Assembly: GCF_032452875.1 (NCBI RefSeq)
Contig: NC_083870.1
Coordinates: 2,728,001 to 2,792,000, forward strand
Source: Bos javanicus
Lineage: Eukaryota; Chordata; Mammalia; Artiodactyla; Bovidae
DNA length: 64,000 nucleotides
Direction: 5' to 3'
The stretch's first letter is position 1, and each line of letters opens with the position of its first letter. Positions 45,572 to 55,820 of this stretch are shown piece after piece. The notes under the pieces are model-generated. The model was not told the origin of the DNA, did no database searches, and was given only the letters and a program-made list of their open reading frames with translations. The position numbers and the translations under genes were made by a program.

Positions 45572-46230
45572 TTACCATTTTAGAGTGGGTTGCTATTATC
45601 TAAGTCCAGCAACTATAATTATCTAAGATGTGAGTTGGTTGACATAGCACTGGATAATAAACTTTACAAACATAATGTCAAACTGATGGTGTTTTTCTTC
45701 ACTTTAATTATCTGATTTAAGTAGAGATGGGTTGCACTTTTTAAAGAACCAAGTTGAGGTACAGAAGTTTTCTTTTTGTTGGTTTGTACTTTCCCCCAGT
45801 TTCAAAGCAGGTACCATCGCTGGCTTCTAGAAACCTCATTCATCTGGGGTGTTTTCCACCTCTCACATTTTAGGCAGATCTGTGTCCTGAGGAGAGCAAC
45901 TGTTTTCTGGTTATCAGCCATGGCATCAAACCACACGGGCCCTCAAACCATGCTTACCCCTTCCTTAGGGAAGATTCAATTCCTTATCTCAGCTGAGTCA
46001 AGAAAAAAAATCCGTCTTCTAAGTTACTTCCAACTCTTCAAAATGATCCTTCAGCAAGTCTACCACACAGACCTGGGAATTAATCTGTGATTCATCAAAG
46101 GCATCAGAGATGCAGGGATGTGACAAAAAGTTATTCCAAACATTCAGGCATATGGGCAACAAGTATCCTGTAGGTGCTCCATAGTGCCTGATTGGAAGTT
46201 ATCTTGAGGGCCATGCATCCCTCTGGGAGG
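45572..46230. other. Unassigned DNA
   Basis: A 104-codon plus frame (45776-46090) has no known domain. No named repeat. Confidence 0.35.
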
Positions 46231-46706
46231 GAGGATCCTGGGCATGTCTTCTTGGCCCTTCAGAACTCCATACACTGTGGGGTGCAGGACTCTCTAAGGC
46301 ATGGGGTCTAAGGACAGGGGTCTAAAAGTGGTAAGAGCTTATGTGCCCCGAAGGTGGGCTTTACCATGTGAGGAGGGACCTGGAGTGATGGATAAGAGTG
46401 AAGACCTATAGCCAGACAGCCCACTCCATCAAATATAACCCTGGGCAAGTAGCTTGTCAGTTCTGTGTCTCAGGTTCCTCGTCTGAGAAATGGCGATAGT
46501 GGTACCTAGCTCATGGAGTTGTGAGAATTACCTAAGTTAAGCCCCATAGAGTGCTTAGGACAACTATTATTACATGATGCTCAGTGGGGGTCAGAGAAGA
46601 TCATTATCACTCTTAGACCCTTGTCCTTAGACCCCATGCCTCAGAGAGCCCTGCACCCCACAATGTATCACGTTCTAAAGGGCCAAGAAGACACGTCCAG
46701 ACTCCT
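46231..46706. repeat. Large inverted repeat, arms about 105 bp
   Basis: 46231-46337 aligns with the reverse complement of 46602-46706 at about 86 percent by hand, nearly all changes being substitutions. Shared words include gtcttcttggccctt, tgtggggtgcagg and gaacatg-free core aggcatggggtctaagg. Weaker similarity may continue outward to about 46195 and 46738. The 265-bp spacer contains a MIR. Origin unknown. Confidence 0.9.
46375..46595 (+). mobile_element. MIR SINE in the spacer of the inverted repeat
   Basis: Plus strand: 'accctgggcaagtagcttgtcagttctgtgtctcaggttcctcgtctgagaaatggcgatagtgg', then 'gttgtgagaattacctaag' and 'agtgcttagg'. Confidence 0.82.
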
Positions 46707-46879
46707 CTTTCTAGACCATAAGCTTCAGGTACCACGACTTCAGAATCTCCATGAAACAGCCTCATATTTGCTTCTAGAACTCCTGTAGACCTTTTCCCCA
46801 CATCTGCCTCTTGTGGGTGGGCTCCACTGCCTTGGGAAACCCCAGAGGCCCCATGTAACTGAAGATGATGGTGTGGATG

Positions 46880-47045
46880 GAACCTGGACCTGTGGACTTC
46901 GGTGTCCCCACCTGGGTATGATCAGCTCTCTGTGGACCACAGGGTCTGCACCTGTGTGTCTGTGGCCCCTCATGTCTCTTGGGGATGTGGGTGTGCTCCT
47001 CATGGACTGCAGTGTCCACATCCATGTGACTGCTGTGTCCCGCCA
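46880..47045. repeat. Degenerate tandem repeat, about 40-50 bp period
   Basis: Related words recur: gtggacttcggtgtcccc, gtggaccacagggtctgc, atggactgcagtgtccac, each followed by cac or cat plus a tgtgt-like word. The copies are diverged, so the period is approximate. Confidence 0.45.
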
Positions 47046-47109
47046 CCATGGTCCTGCAGAACTCAGTGGAGTCTGATAATTCTAAATTTGGGTCCAGTCT
47101 TCCAGACAT

Positions 47110-48000
47110 GAAGCTTTAGAGTTGTCAGGGTCAGAGAAGAGCACATATTTTGTTTAGCAATTTGTAAGATTGACCTATAACTTTAAAATACTTACTCATA
47201 CTGTATGTGGGCTTTTCTTAAAAAAAAAAATCTTGTCCCAGACCCTGAAAATTTTAGGGGAGTTGAGGGAATGCACTGCTGATATTGGTTGTGAAGGGGG
47301 AAATGGAGAGTGATTGCGGAGCTGATGCTCTGAGCCCAGCACCTGGAAGTGACAGCGATGTATTGATTTGCTTTCTCACTTCCTCCCTCTGCTAACTGGC
47401 CAAGTGGAGAGAAGGCAGAGGTGCTGGAAACTTAGGAGTAACAAACAAAACAGAGTGCGTAGGTGTGGCAGGGTTCCTCAAGGCAGGCCGAGCCCTCGCA
47501 CTGCAAACATCTATCTGGTTGCGCAGGTTAACTGGGAGCTCTCGGTGGGGATCCCACTCTCCCTTCTCTTGGAAGCAGCTTTCGGCTCCTCCTGTTTTCT
47601 CTACCCACCTCACTCCAGATCCAGCTGGAATCTTGTGTTTCTGTTATCTTCAGCATCCCTGCAGAGGCCTTCGGGGACCCCTCTTCAGGAGCCCTAGGGT
47701 CTGACTTCACACAATTGTCTGTACATCTGGCTCTCTCACCAGCCAAGATAATTCACATGATTCATACCAACATAAACAATTGTATTTCCACATAGATTGA
47801 GTTTGTTCTTCCCTGCCTCACTCTCTGCATTCCCTCTCCAAATGACCTTTGAAAGTTCCAGAAGCTCTGGTTTCAACATGACATAGAGTAACTCAGTGCC
47901 CTTGGTTCCTCAACCCAGGTTCTTGCAGCTGCTGAGCACCCCACTAAGTATGTGAGGCACAGTCAGCCAGCACCTGCAGTGAAAGAAAGTCCCCAGATGT
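47110..48000. other. Unassigned DNA
   Basis: An A-run lies at 47220-47231. No gene or repeat recognised otherwise. Confidence 0.4.
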
Positions 48001-48004
48001 GAGA

Positions 48005-48242
48005 GGTGGCACAGAGTGATTGGAAGCACCCACACACAACCATGAGTTCAAAGCCCAGCTCCAACACTTAATTCCTGTGCATCTTTGGGCCAGTTACTTA
48101 ACTTCTCTGAGCTATGAGTGCTAGATATATAAAATGAGGATAACAATGCTGACCTTAGGGCTGTGCAAGGATTTAAAGAACTGCACATGTAACACCCCTA
48201 GCGTAGGACCTAGCACAAATAAATTCTCAATAAATGTGAAGA
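48005..48242 (+). mobile_element. MIR SINE, near full length
   Basis: Plus strand: 'gagttcaaagcccagctccaacacttaattcctgtgcatctttgggccagttacttaacttctctgagc', 'ataaaatgaggataacaatgc', 'aggacctagcacaaataaattctcaataaatg'. Confidence 0.88.
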
Positions 48243-49499
48243 CAGTGACCTTATTTAGTTTTTATTCCCAGCACCCCATCCAATGGCTGACATAAAACAT
48301 GTGGGTTCTGTTCTTTAAGCTATTAGGAGCTGACTCTGCTGAGAGGAGCAAACTGGTACAAGTAACAGCAGATCCACCAGCTGAACCCCAAGCACAGCTG
48401 CCTCTATTGATCCATCTTCTCTCTCAATCATTGACTTTCCTCCCTTGACTAGAAAATGTCATCCTTGAAATTCGAGCTTGAGTTGGAATTGGGCAGGAGT
48501 ACTGTGGGCCCAGGGAACCACACACATGTCAAATGTGTTGCCTTGGCAAGGCTTGCGGGGTCTCCTGTGGCCACTTACAAACCTCATCATTTATTCTCTT
48601 GACCACTTATGTCAGGGCTGCTGATGCACTTTAATCTCCTGCATGAATATTCTTTCTTATCTGTCTAAGAGAGATGTGTAATAGAAGTGGAAATGCAGAA
48701 AATGTAAAGGTTTATAAATGGCAAGGAGGAGGAAAATAGCCCTCTTAGGGAGGCAAAGTAGGGGTTGGCTTTCAGCTTATACTCTCTAGGACAAATGTAG
48801 ATTGTTCTATTGGTCTGATTGATCCTCATCGCTCTGGGAAATCTCCCACAGGGAAAGTGGAGGCCTGACTTGGGCCTCAGATTGCCTGTTTGTTCCTTTA
48901 AATATGATTGTGGGTACATAGGGCTTGGGTTTTTTCCCCTCTCCTTTTGCACTGTCTCCTTTGGAATCTGTTATTTCAAAAGAAAGTAAATATCAGGTAC
49001 TCATATGTTTTGCTGTTTGTAGCAGATGCCACCAAAGAAATTGAAGGCAACTGAGTGTGTTAAAATCATTTCAGCCCATCAGGGCTGCTTGAAGTAATTT
49101 CCCTGGAAACCTGTGAAAAGGGTTTTCAGGCTGAACTCAAGACAGTTGTAAATGTGTCCTTTGTTGAATAACAGAAGGTGAATGTTAATGCTGAGAGGGA
49201 CTCAGGGAGCCAGATGAGTGCTAGTCTTAGAAGCTCTCAGAAGCTCACACTGCCTCCCAAGGCCTCAGTCTTCCTGGAGGAGCAGTTTGGAGCCAGCTCT
49301 GTCGGGTCAGAACTTGCAAACGTGAGACCCATCACGTGGTCAGCAGGTGTGCGGAGTGACTATGGGCCAGTCAGTCCACCTCCACCCTGGGGCCCTGGGT
49401 CTGTGAAATATGAACGTGGCAGGACGTGAAGAGGTGCTTGTACAGAGAACAGCCAGGGTTGGGAAATATGGAATGAGGTAGAGAAACACAGGCTTGAGT
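48243..49499. other. Unassigned DNA
   Basis: About 1.25 kb with short frames (48665-48952 minus, 49178-49429 plus) lacking domains. No named repeat. Confidence 0.4.
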
Positions 49500-49593
49500 G
49501 TCAGATGCTGTGATTCTTAAACCAATTCAGTCACCAACTAACTCAGCCTAAAGGGAAGTCATTGAACGATGTCAGTGTCTGTTTTCTTTTTTT

Positions 49594-49866
49594 TAGGTTT
49601 TGGCTGTGCTGGGTCTTGGTTGCTGTGCACAGGCTTTCTCTAGTTGCGGCGAGTGGGGGTAACTCTCTAGTTCTGATGTGCATTCTTCTCATTGCACTGG
49701 CTTCTCTTGTTGCAGAGCACAGGCTCTAGGGCACGTGGGCTTCAGCACTTGTGGTGCATGGGCTTAATTGCCCTATGGCATGTGGGAGCTTCCCATACCA
49801 GGGATCAAACTGGTGTCCCCTGCATTGCAAGGCAGATTCTTAACCACTGGCCCACCAGGGAGACCC
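49594..49866 (-). mobile_element. CHR-type SINE
   Basis: Minus strand: 'ttttggctgtgctgggtcttgg', 'gctttctctagttgcggcgag', 'gcttctcttgttgcagagcacaggctc', ending 'ttaaccactggcccaccagggagaccc'. This tRNA-Glu family is shared by cetaceans and ruminants. Confidence 0.88.
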
Positions 49867-49901
49867 AGCCTCCATTCTCTTACCTATAAAATGGGGGACT
49901 A

Positions 49902-50074
49902 GATTAGACTGAGGACCGTACACCACCAGGCTCCTCTGTCCATGAAATTCTCCAGGCAAGAATACTGGGGTGGGTAGCCATTCCCTTCTCCAGAGGATAG
50001 AACCCTAGTCCTCTGCACTCTAGGCAGATTCTTTACTGTCTGGGCCATCAGGGAAGTCCTGGATTAGATTGAAG
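49902..50074 (-). mobile_element. Bov-tA SINE lacking its 3' end, with target-site duplication
   Basis: Body 49915-50061 runs from 'ccaccaggctcctctgtcc' to the reverse complement of the head (gggccatcagggaagtcc). About the last 50 bp of the SINE are missing. Flanks gattagactgagg (49902-49914) and gattagattgaag (50062-50074) are a 13-bp repeat with two changes. Confidence 0.85.
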
Positions 50075-50280
50075 GGTGGCAAACCTTTTCTCTAAAGGGC
50101 CAGAAAATAAGAATTTTAGGCTTCACAGTCCATTTGGTCACTGTTGCAACTACTCAGTTTTGCCATTATAACATGAAAACAGTCAAAGAAAATATGTAAG
50201 TGAATGAGCATGACTGTTCTAATAAAACTTTATTTGTAAAAACAGCCAGCAGGCCATAGTTGACCAACCATGGATTAGAT
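50062..50280 (+). mobile_element. hAT-Charlie type non-autonomous DNA transposon
   Basis: Contains 'aaagggccagaaaataagaattttaggctt', 'ctgttgcaactactcagttttgcc' and 'aataaaactttatttgtaaaaacagcc'. The flanking 8-bp repeat gattagat (50062-50069 and 50273-50280) and the decayed end repeats (gggtggcaaac / ttgaccaacc) fit hAT. Exact subfamily not certain. Confidence 0.85.
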
Positions 50281-50299
50281 GACCAACAAGGTCCTGGTT

Positions 50300-50462
50300 T
50301 TTTTAATTTACAAGTTTTTAATTGACAGCTTTATTGAAGTATAACTGATATACAAAAAAACTGCACATATTTAATATTTAATTTGATGAGTTTGGACATA
50401 TGCATCCACCCATGAAGCCATCACCTCAATCAAGGTAATAAACATTACCAGTAAGGTTCTTC
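50300..50462 (-). mobile_element. Old LINE-1 3' fragment
   Basis: 'gctttattgaagtataactgatatac', then 'atatgcatccacccatgaagccatcacctcaatcaaggtaat' match the antisense 3' part of old L1M elements. Confidence 0.7.
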
Positions 50463-50564
50463 TTAATAATAAAGTTACAGGTTTTATCTTGTGAAAGCAC
50501 AAACCCATTAGAATGTGAAATTGTTCGTGATTTTATTTGCTATGTGGTTAGCTAAGTTACACAT

Positions 50565-50697
50565 TAGATGACTATCTTTTTTTTTTTTTTGCTTGTTTTG
50601 AGATATGTATTTATTTATTTTATTTAAATTTATTTATTTTAATTAGAGGCTAATTACTTTACAATATTGTATTGGTTTTGCCATAGATGACTATCTT
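50565..50697 (-). mobile_element. Short young LINE-1 with exact 14-bp target-site duplication
   Basis: Only about 105 bp of L1 3' end (T-run, then 'ggctaattactttacaatattgtattgg') between exact copies of tagatgactatctt (50565-50578 and 50684-50697). Confidence 0.92.
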
Positions 50698-51370
50698 AGT
50701 ATGCACTTTTAAAAATCTCATAGAATGGTGGACTCATAACTTAAAGGGTCTTAGGGACCACCACCTGCTTCATCCTGGAAGCCCCTCATGAGTTCCTGAT
50801 TTGTGCTTAGCAGTACTTTGAACTAAACTTCTCATCTCAGGAGATAGCCCAGCCCATCCAGGCCCTTACTGCTGTCAGTAAGTTCTCAGCAAAGGCAGAC
50901 TCTGCTTCCCTGTGACCTACCCAATTGGTCCCACTTATGCATGCTTCTTGCTTCTACCTTCTCTTTCTGGCCTCAACCCCCACAGATGAGTAGCACATCC
51001 TCTTTCGAGTCCAAGAGGTTTGCCTCAAAGGACCATTTCAATGCTGCCTCCGTCCTTCCAGTAGAAAGCTGGCCCACTGTCCCTGACTCCTCACACCTTC
51101 CCAGCTGCCACATGTCAGGCTGGCTCACCCAGGTCCAGGCTGTTGGGGGAAGCACTCCTGCTCTAGAAGGTCTGCATGTTAACTTTCCATTCCAGCTGCA
51201 CTCCCAACTCTACTTCTTAGACCGTACTTGGTTCAGCCCCTATGCCCTTCCCAGATATCCAGAAGCTCTTCCTGGATAGCCCCTGGGCCCCAGTTATCCA
51301 GGAACATTTAGAATACATGATAACTCTTTAGATATTTAAAATCCACTCTTTTTCAGACCAAGCAGACTCC
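50698..51370. other. Unassigned DNA
   Basis: Overlapping short frames at 50941-51279, no domain. 51100-51300 may be L2-like but is too weak to call. Confidence 0.35.
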
Positions 51371-52233
51371 CTAGTGTCTTTCAGTTCAGTCCAGTTCAGT
51401 CGCTCAGTTGTGTCCGACTCGTTGCGACCACATGAATCGCAGCACACCAGGCCTCCCTGTTCATCACCAACTCCCGGAGTTCACCCAAACTCATGTCCAT
51501 CAAGTCATTGATGCCATCCAGCCATCTCATCCTCTGTCGTCCCCTTCTCCTCTTGCCCCCAATCCCTCCCAGCATCAGGGTCTTTTCCAATGAGTCAACT
51601 CTTCGCATGAGGTGGCCAAATTATTGGAGTTTCAGCTTCAACATCAGTCCTTCCAATGAACACCTAGGATTGATCTCCTTTAGGATGGACTGGTTGGATC
51701 TCCTTGCAGTCCAAGGGACTCTCAAGAGTCTTCTCCAACACCACAGTTCAGAAGCATCAATTCTTCGGCACTCAGCTTTTTTCACAGTCCAACTCTCACA
51801 TCCATACATGACCACAGGAAAAACCATAGCCTTGACTAGATGGACCTTTGTTGGCAAGGTAATATCTCTGCTTTTCAATACGCTGTCTAGGTTGGTCATA
51901 ACTTTCCTTCCAAAGAGTAAGCGTCTTTTAATTTCATGACTGCAGTCACCATCTGCAGTGATTTTGGAGCCCAAAAAATAAAGTCTGACACTGTTTCCAC
52001 TGTTTACCCACCTATTTGCCATGAAGTGATGGGACCAGATGCCATGATCTTTGTTTTCTGAATGTTGAGCTTTAAGCCAACTTTTTCACTCTCCACTTTC
52101 ACTTTCATCAAGAGGCTTTTTAGTTCCTCTTCACTTTCTGCCATAAGGGTGGTATCATCTACATATCTGAGGTTACTGATATTTCTCCTGTCAGTCTTGA
52201 TTCCAGCTTGTGCTTCTTCCAGCTAGTGTCTTT
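51371..52233 (-). mobile_element. BovB LINE 3' fragment with exact target-site duplication
   Basis: Element 51382-52222, 5'-truncated, minus strand, with an intact 3' end (cagttcagtccagttcagtcgctcag). The 11-bp repeat ctagtgtcttt is exact (51371-51381 and 52223-52233). Confidence 0.96.
51396..52022 (-). pseudogene. BovB ORF2 C-terminus, one internal stop
   Basis: Two open segments (52022-51621 and 51608-51396) lie in the same frame. They are separated only by a TAA where other copies have a Tyr codon (LKLQ-stop-FGHL). Blocks seen are ITADGDCSHEIKRRL, SRDITLPTKVHLVKAMVF, SWTVKKAE and the basic stretch [16 protein letters not shown]. Upstream the YADD box reads YVDD and another stop follows. 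Truncated and inactive. Confidence 0.92.
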
Positions 52234-53225
52234 AGCCTACCTATAAATCCACAGTTCAGCCATTCCTGCTTTGAAAAAAAAAAATAGTTAACTGCCTTTT
52301 CAACAGAAATCTATGCTAATGAAAGCATATATCCATTGAAAATAAGTGCCATTAAAACTGGGAATGAAGCAGCAGCCCTAGGAACTTTGACTCTTGGGTG
52401 GGAGTAAATGGACACTTATGTTATTAGCCTGTCAGAGAAGTAGGAGCTGTGCTGATGAGGAGACACAGCTCTGGGGGTACCAAGGTGGCAATGGCTGCAC
52501 GTCTAAATGAGCAAAGAAAAACTTGCTATTTGGGGGTCGGTTATATTGCTGTTGTGTTTATTGACCACTAACAGTTAACTACATGCTCCACACAATATCA
52601 TATTAGGCAGGAATCCCCTCCAGCAACTTGTGTCTTTCCCTAAACTGGGGCGAGATGCAGAAAGAGACCATGGAAAGGCAAAAGTCAAGGTAAAATCAAG
52701 GGACATGGTGACTTCTCAGACAGGACAAGATGGCAGGGTGGTATCATTGAAAATGAAGAGTCCTGTGACCTTGGAGTCATCTGGTCTCATTCCCTCATTT
52801 CACAGACAGTCACTGAGGCCCAGGTGCTCAGAGTCATAGAACCAGTACTTAAACCCAGCCAATATTCCCCTATGAATCAAGAATGGGTGTTTCAGTTGAG
52901 GAGGGTGAGGTTTCCATAGGACAACTCTGATTGAAGAAAATACCCTGGAACATGAGGTGCATAAAGCCCACGATAATTGAAAGGAAATTCTCTTCCTCCT
53001 AAAGGGACCTAGGAAAAAGAGCTTTTCAATCATGGAATAAGATTTGTGGAAAGCACTTCATTCTAAGTTCGTTGCGGATTGTTTGGTGTTTAACTATGAC
53101 CTTGCCAATCTGCTGATGAAAATTTACTCCCAAGATGGACCTTCTTTATAAAAAGAACAGCCTTGCTCTTTCCCTGGCTGAGTGCCTCTTACTGCAGAGA
53201 ACTGCCTCTCTGGACAGAACCAAAT
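52234..53225. other. Unassigned DNA with a minus-strand MIR
   Basis: 52690-52865 looks like MIR on the minus strand (ccctcatttcacagacagtcactgaggccc, then gtacttaaacccagcc). The remainder has no repeat or gene I recognise. Confidence 0.5.
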
Positions 53226-53360
53226 CTGGTGTGTGTTAGTTGCTCAGTTGTGTCCGACTCTTTGTGATCACGTGGACTGTAGCCCACCAGGGCCCTCTGT
53301 TCATGGGATTTCCCAGACAAGCATACTGGAGTGGGTTGCCATTTCCAGCCCCACTGGTGT
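53226..53360 (-). mobile_element. Bov-tA SINE, 5'-truncated
   Basis: 3' part only (about 53233-53350): 'gttagttgctcagttgtgtccgactc' to 'gagtgggttgccatttcc'. The flank ctggtgt occurs on both sides (53226-53232 and 53354-53360). Confidence 0.9.
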
Positions 53361-53529
53361 CCACAGTATGTGAAGAGTCTACAGGATGCAACCAGGCCTC
53401 TAGTTGAGAAGCTTGGCTTAGATCTTCACAGACTGAGCCACCAGCTCTGGTTGGGCTCCAGAGGAAGGAGAGAGGCCATGAGCCTGTGCACTCACACACA
53501 GAATCCTAATTCATAGGAAAAGAAAATCA

Positions 53530-53895
53530 TGCAATGAGAGAATAGCAGTGTTTTACATCTGTTTGGGGCTTTACAGTTTTCAAAGCATTTTGACATCTAT
53601 GACCCTGTTTTTTTGTTGTTGTTGTTGTTCAATCGCTTAGTCATTACCAACTCTTTGTGACCCCACGGACGGCAGTACCCCAGCCTTCCCTGTCCTTCTC
53701 TATCTCCTGAAGTCTGCTCAAATTCATGTCCATTGAGTTGGTGATGCTCTCCAACCATCTCATCCTCTGCCAATTTTTTCTTTAAAGAACAGGTATTATT
53801 ATTCCCATTCTATGCATAAGAAAGTAGAGGCTCAGAGAGGAATTGGACTAAAATAGCAAATGAGCAAAACTGGATCTAGAACACAGAACACTGGA
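53530..53895 (-). mobile_element. MIR SINE split by a BovB tail
   Basis: 'gctttacagttttcaaagcattttgacatctatgaccctg' to about 53609, then 'gaacaggtattattattcccattctatgcataagaaagtagaggctcagagagg' from about 53786. Confidence 0.82.
53608..53772 (-). mobile_element. BovB 3' end fragment in MIR
   Basis: A (ttg)n tail followed by 'gcttagtcattaccaactctttgtgaccccacgg' and 'attcatgtccattgagttggtgatgc', the last about 160 bp of BovB. Confidence 0.9.
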
Positions 53896-53914
53896 TTCTT
53901 GCCGGCTCTAGTGA

Positions 53915-54125
53915 CATCTCTGGAAGGTCTTTCCTGAGCCCTTGGCCCCTCCAAGTGACCCCTCAGCACTGACCCTGGGGTCCTGGGCTCCCTCTCTTTG
54001 CCTGTCACCCTTCCCTAGACCGTAAGCTGCATGAAAGTGGGGGCCACGACTGTTCACCGGAATATCGCCAGGTCCTAGGACATGCCTGGCCCAGAGAAGA
54101 TGCTCAGCAGACCCCGAATCAGATG
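53915..54125 (+). mobile_element. L2 LINE 3' end
   Basis: 'ggtctttcctgagcccttgg', 'agaccgtaagctgcatgaaagtgggggccacgac', 'ggtcctaggacatgcctggcccagag': a plus-strand L2 end. Confidence 0.78.
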
Positions 54126-54194
54126 CGCTCAGGTGCACCAGAGTCCATTCAAACTGGCTTCTAGGGCCCATAACATCTGCCTCACCCTTGGATC

Positions 54195-54562
54195 CACAGC
54201 CCCCATGACCTAACCTCTACCTACCTTCCCTAAGATGACCTCAAATGCATGAAGTGCTTCCACTGCGGGGCCTTTGCCTTGGAACCCCCCCCTTTGCCTT
54301 CACATATACAAGCAGCTGTCTTCCTCACTTCATTCTGTTTTTTGCTTAAAATGACAATGGGACCACATTCCCAAAGAGCCTTCCTTGCACTTCTGTCTTA
54401 AAAAGCAGCCCCATTCCTCATTACCTCTATCCTGTTTGTTTATTTATTATCTATTTCTCCTACCACATAAGCTCCCTGAGGGCAGGAGCTTTGTTTTGTT
54501 TGCTACTGTGACCCGAGAACTTAGAACAGCAGACATCTTTCAAATGAATGAACAAGCCGTGC
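54195..54562 (+). mobile_element. L2 LINE 3' end
   Basis: 'cttccactgcggggcctttgccttggaacc', 'ccaaagagccttccttgcac', 'cacataagctccctgagggcaggagctttg', ending near 'atgaatgaacaag'. Confidence 0.85.
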
Positions 54563-54752
54563 TGTTCCATGTTAAGGCACCAAAATTTGCTTTCTTGTTA
54601 CATCTGGAGAGCATAGTGGTACCACATGCCCCTCCTCATCCCTCATTTGCATCCTCCACCCTTCCACCTACCGACCTGCCCCCCAAATTGAAGAATCTCC
54701 ATCTCCAAGCTAGCAATTAGAGAATGCTACAGGTAACCTCTTGTACAAGACC

Positions 54753-55067
54753 AGACTGTCTTCCTAGGGCTTCCCTGGTAAAGAATCCACCTGCAATGCA
54801 GGAGATTCCTGGGTCAGGAAAATCCACTGGAGAAGGGATAAGCTACCCACTCCAGTGTTCTTGGGCTTCCCTGGTGGCTCAACTGGTAAAGAATCCACCT
54901 GAAATGTGGGAGACCTGGGTTCGAGCCCTAGGTTGGGAAGATACCCTGGAGAAAGGAACGGCTACCCATTCCAGTATTCTGGCCTGGAGAATTCCATGGG
55001 CTGTATAGTCTATGGGGTCATAAAGAGTCGGACACGACTGAGTGACTTTCGCTTAGACTGTCTCCCT
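54753..55067 (+). mobile_element. Composite Bov-tA dimer in one target-site duplication
   Basis: A 5' part of one Bov-tA (54766-54864) is joined head-to-tail to a nearly complete Bov-tA (54865-55054, B-box-like ggttcgagccc at 54918-54928). The outer flanks agactgtcttcct (54753-54765) and agactgtctccct (55055-55067) match with one change. No flank repeat is seen at the inner junction (gttcttgggcttccc). Confidence 0.92.
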
Positions 55068-55820
55068 GGGAGTCAGGAGCCCTGAAGTTGACATTGCTAA
55101 GACATTAGCCGCCGCAGTTACAGTTTCTGAGTTTTGGGGGGAAAAAACCCACAAAGAACCTAAGCTGCATTGTTGCCTCTTTTAAAATAAGGAATCCACG
55201 TTGTTATACTCTCCTGAGCTGGCAAAACGCCTTTCTCTTCTGTGTCCTCCGAGGTGACTAGCACAGGGCTGGGGAAAGGAGGTGCGGGGCTGGGGTGGGG
55301 GGGGGGCGGTAAAGGCCACAGCCCCACCCCGACTCTATTATAATGCGGGATGGACTACATTTTTTTTCAAGTCCTGCTGGAAATCTCCTGCCTGGAAACC
55401 TTCCCAGATGTCCAATTTTCTTGCTTGAAGTGCATTTCTTTTCTCCTTGAAAATTAGTACAGGAGAATTTGTCTCCATTACAAACCTCGTCCTGGTGACA
55501 AGAGTGTTCAGTATCACACAGAACTTCCTAAACACTTGGTGTGCGCTGAGCACTGTGCAGGGGCCTGGGCTCCTAGGGATAGGGTGCCAAGGATGTGGGC
55601 AAGGGGCAGTCACTCAAAGGAATTTCCGTGGACTCTGGTCTGACTCAGGGACATGTAAACTGGCCCAGGATTCCTCTGTGTCAAGACTGGGAAAAACTCT
55701 CTGTAAGGCTTAGGTCAGGAAATTGGGGTGCAGATCTACATCCCAGAGGAGCCACATGCCCCATTCCTTTTTAAACTTCTTTTCTTCCCTCAGGGACTAA
55801 AATTGCAGGGAGCTCGGGCC
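55068..55820. other. Unassigned DNA with a G-run
   Basis: A G-rich run lies at 55291-55308. Overlapping short frames at 55338-55713 have no domain. No repeat recognised. Confidence 0.4.

Larger units (their letters stand above)
49500..50300 (+). mobile_element. MIR3 SINE broken by three later insertions
   Basis: MIR3 pieces are about 49500-49590, 49867-49913 (cattctcttacctataaaatgggggactagattaga) and 50281-50300 (gaccaacaaggtcctgg). The CHR SINE, a hAT element and a Bov-tA separate them. Confidence 0.75.

Noticed and set aside
54918..54928. B-box (ggttcgagccc) suggesting a tRNA gene
   Set aside because: It lies in a Bov-tA SINE. No cloverleaf with a proper acceptor stem follows, so it is a tRNA-derived retroposon.
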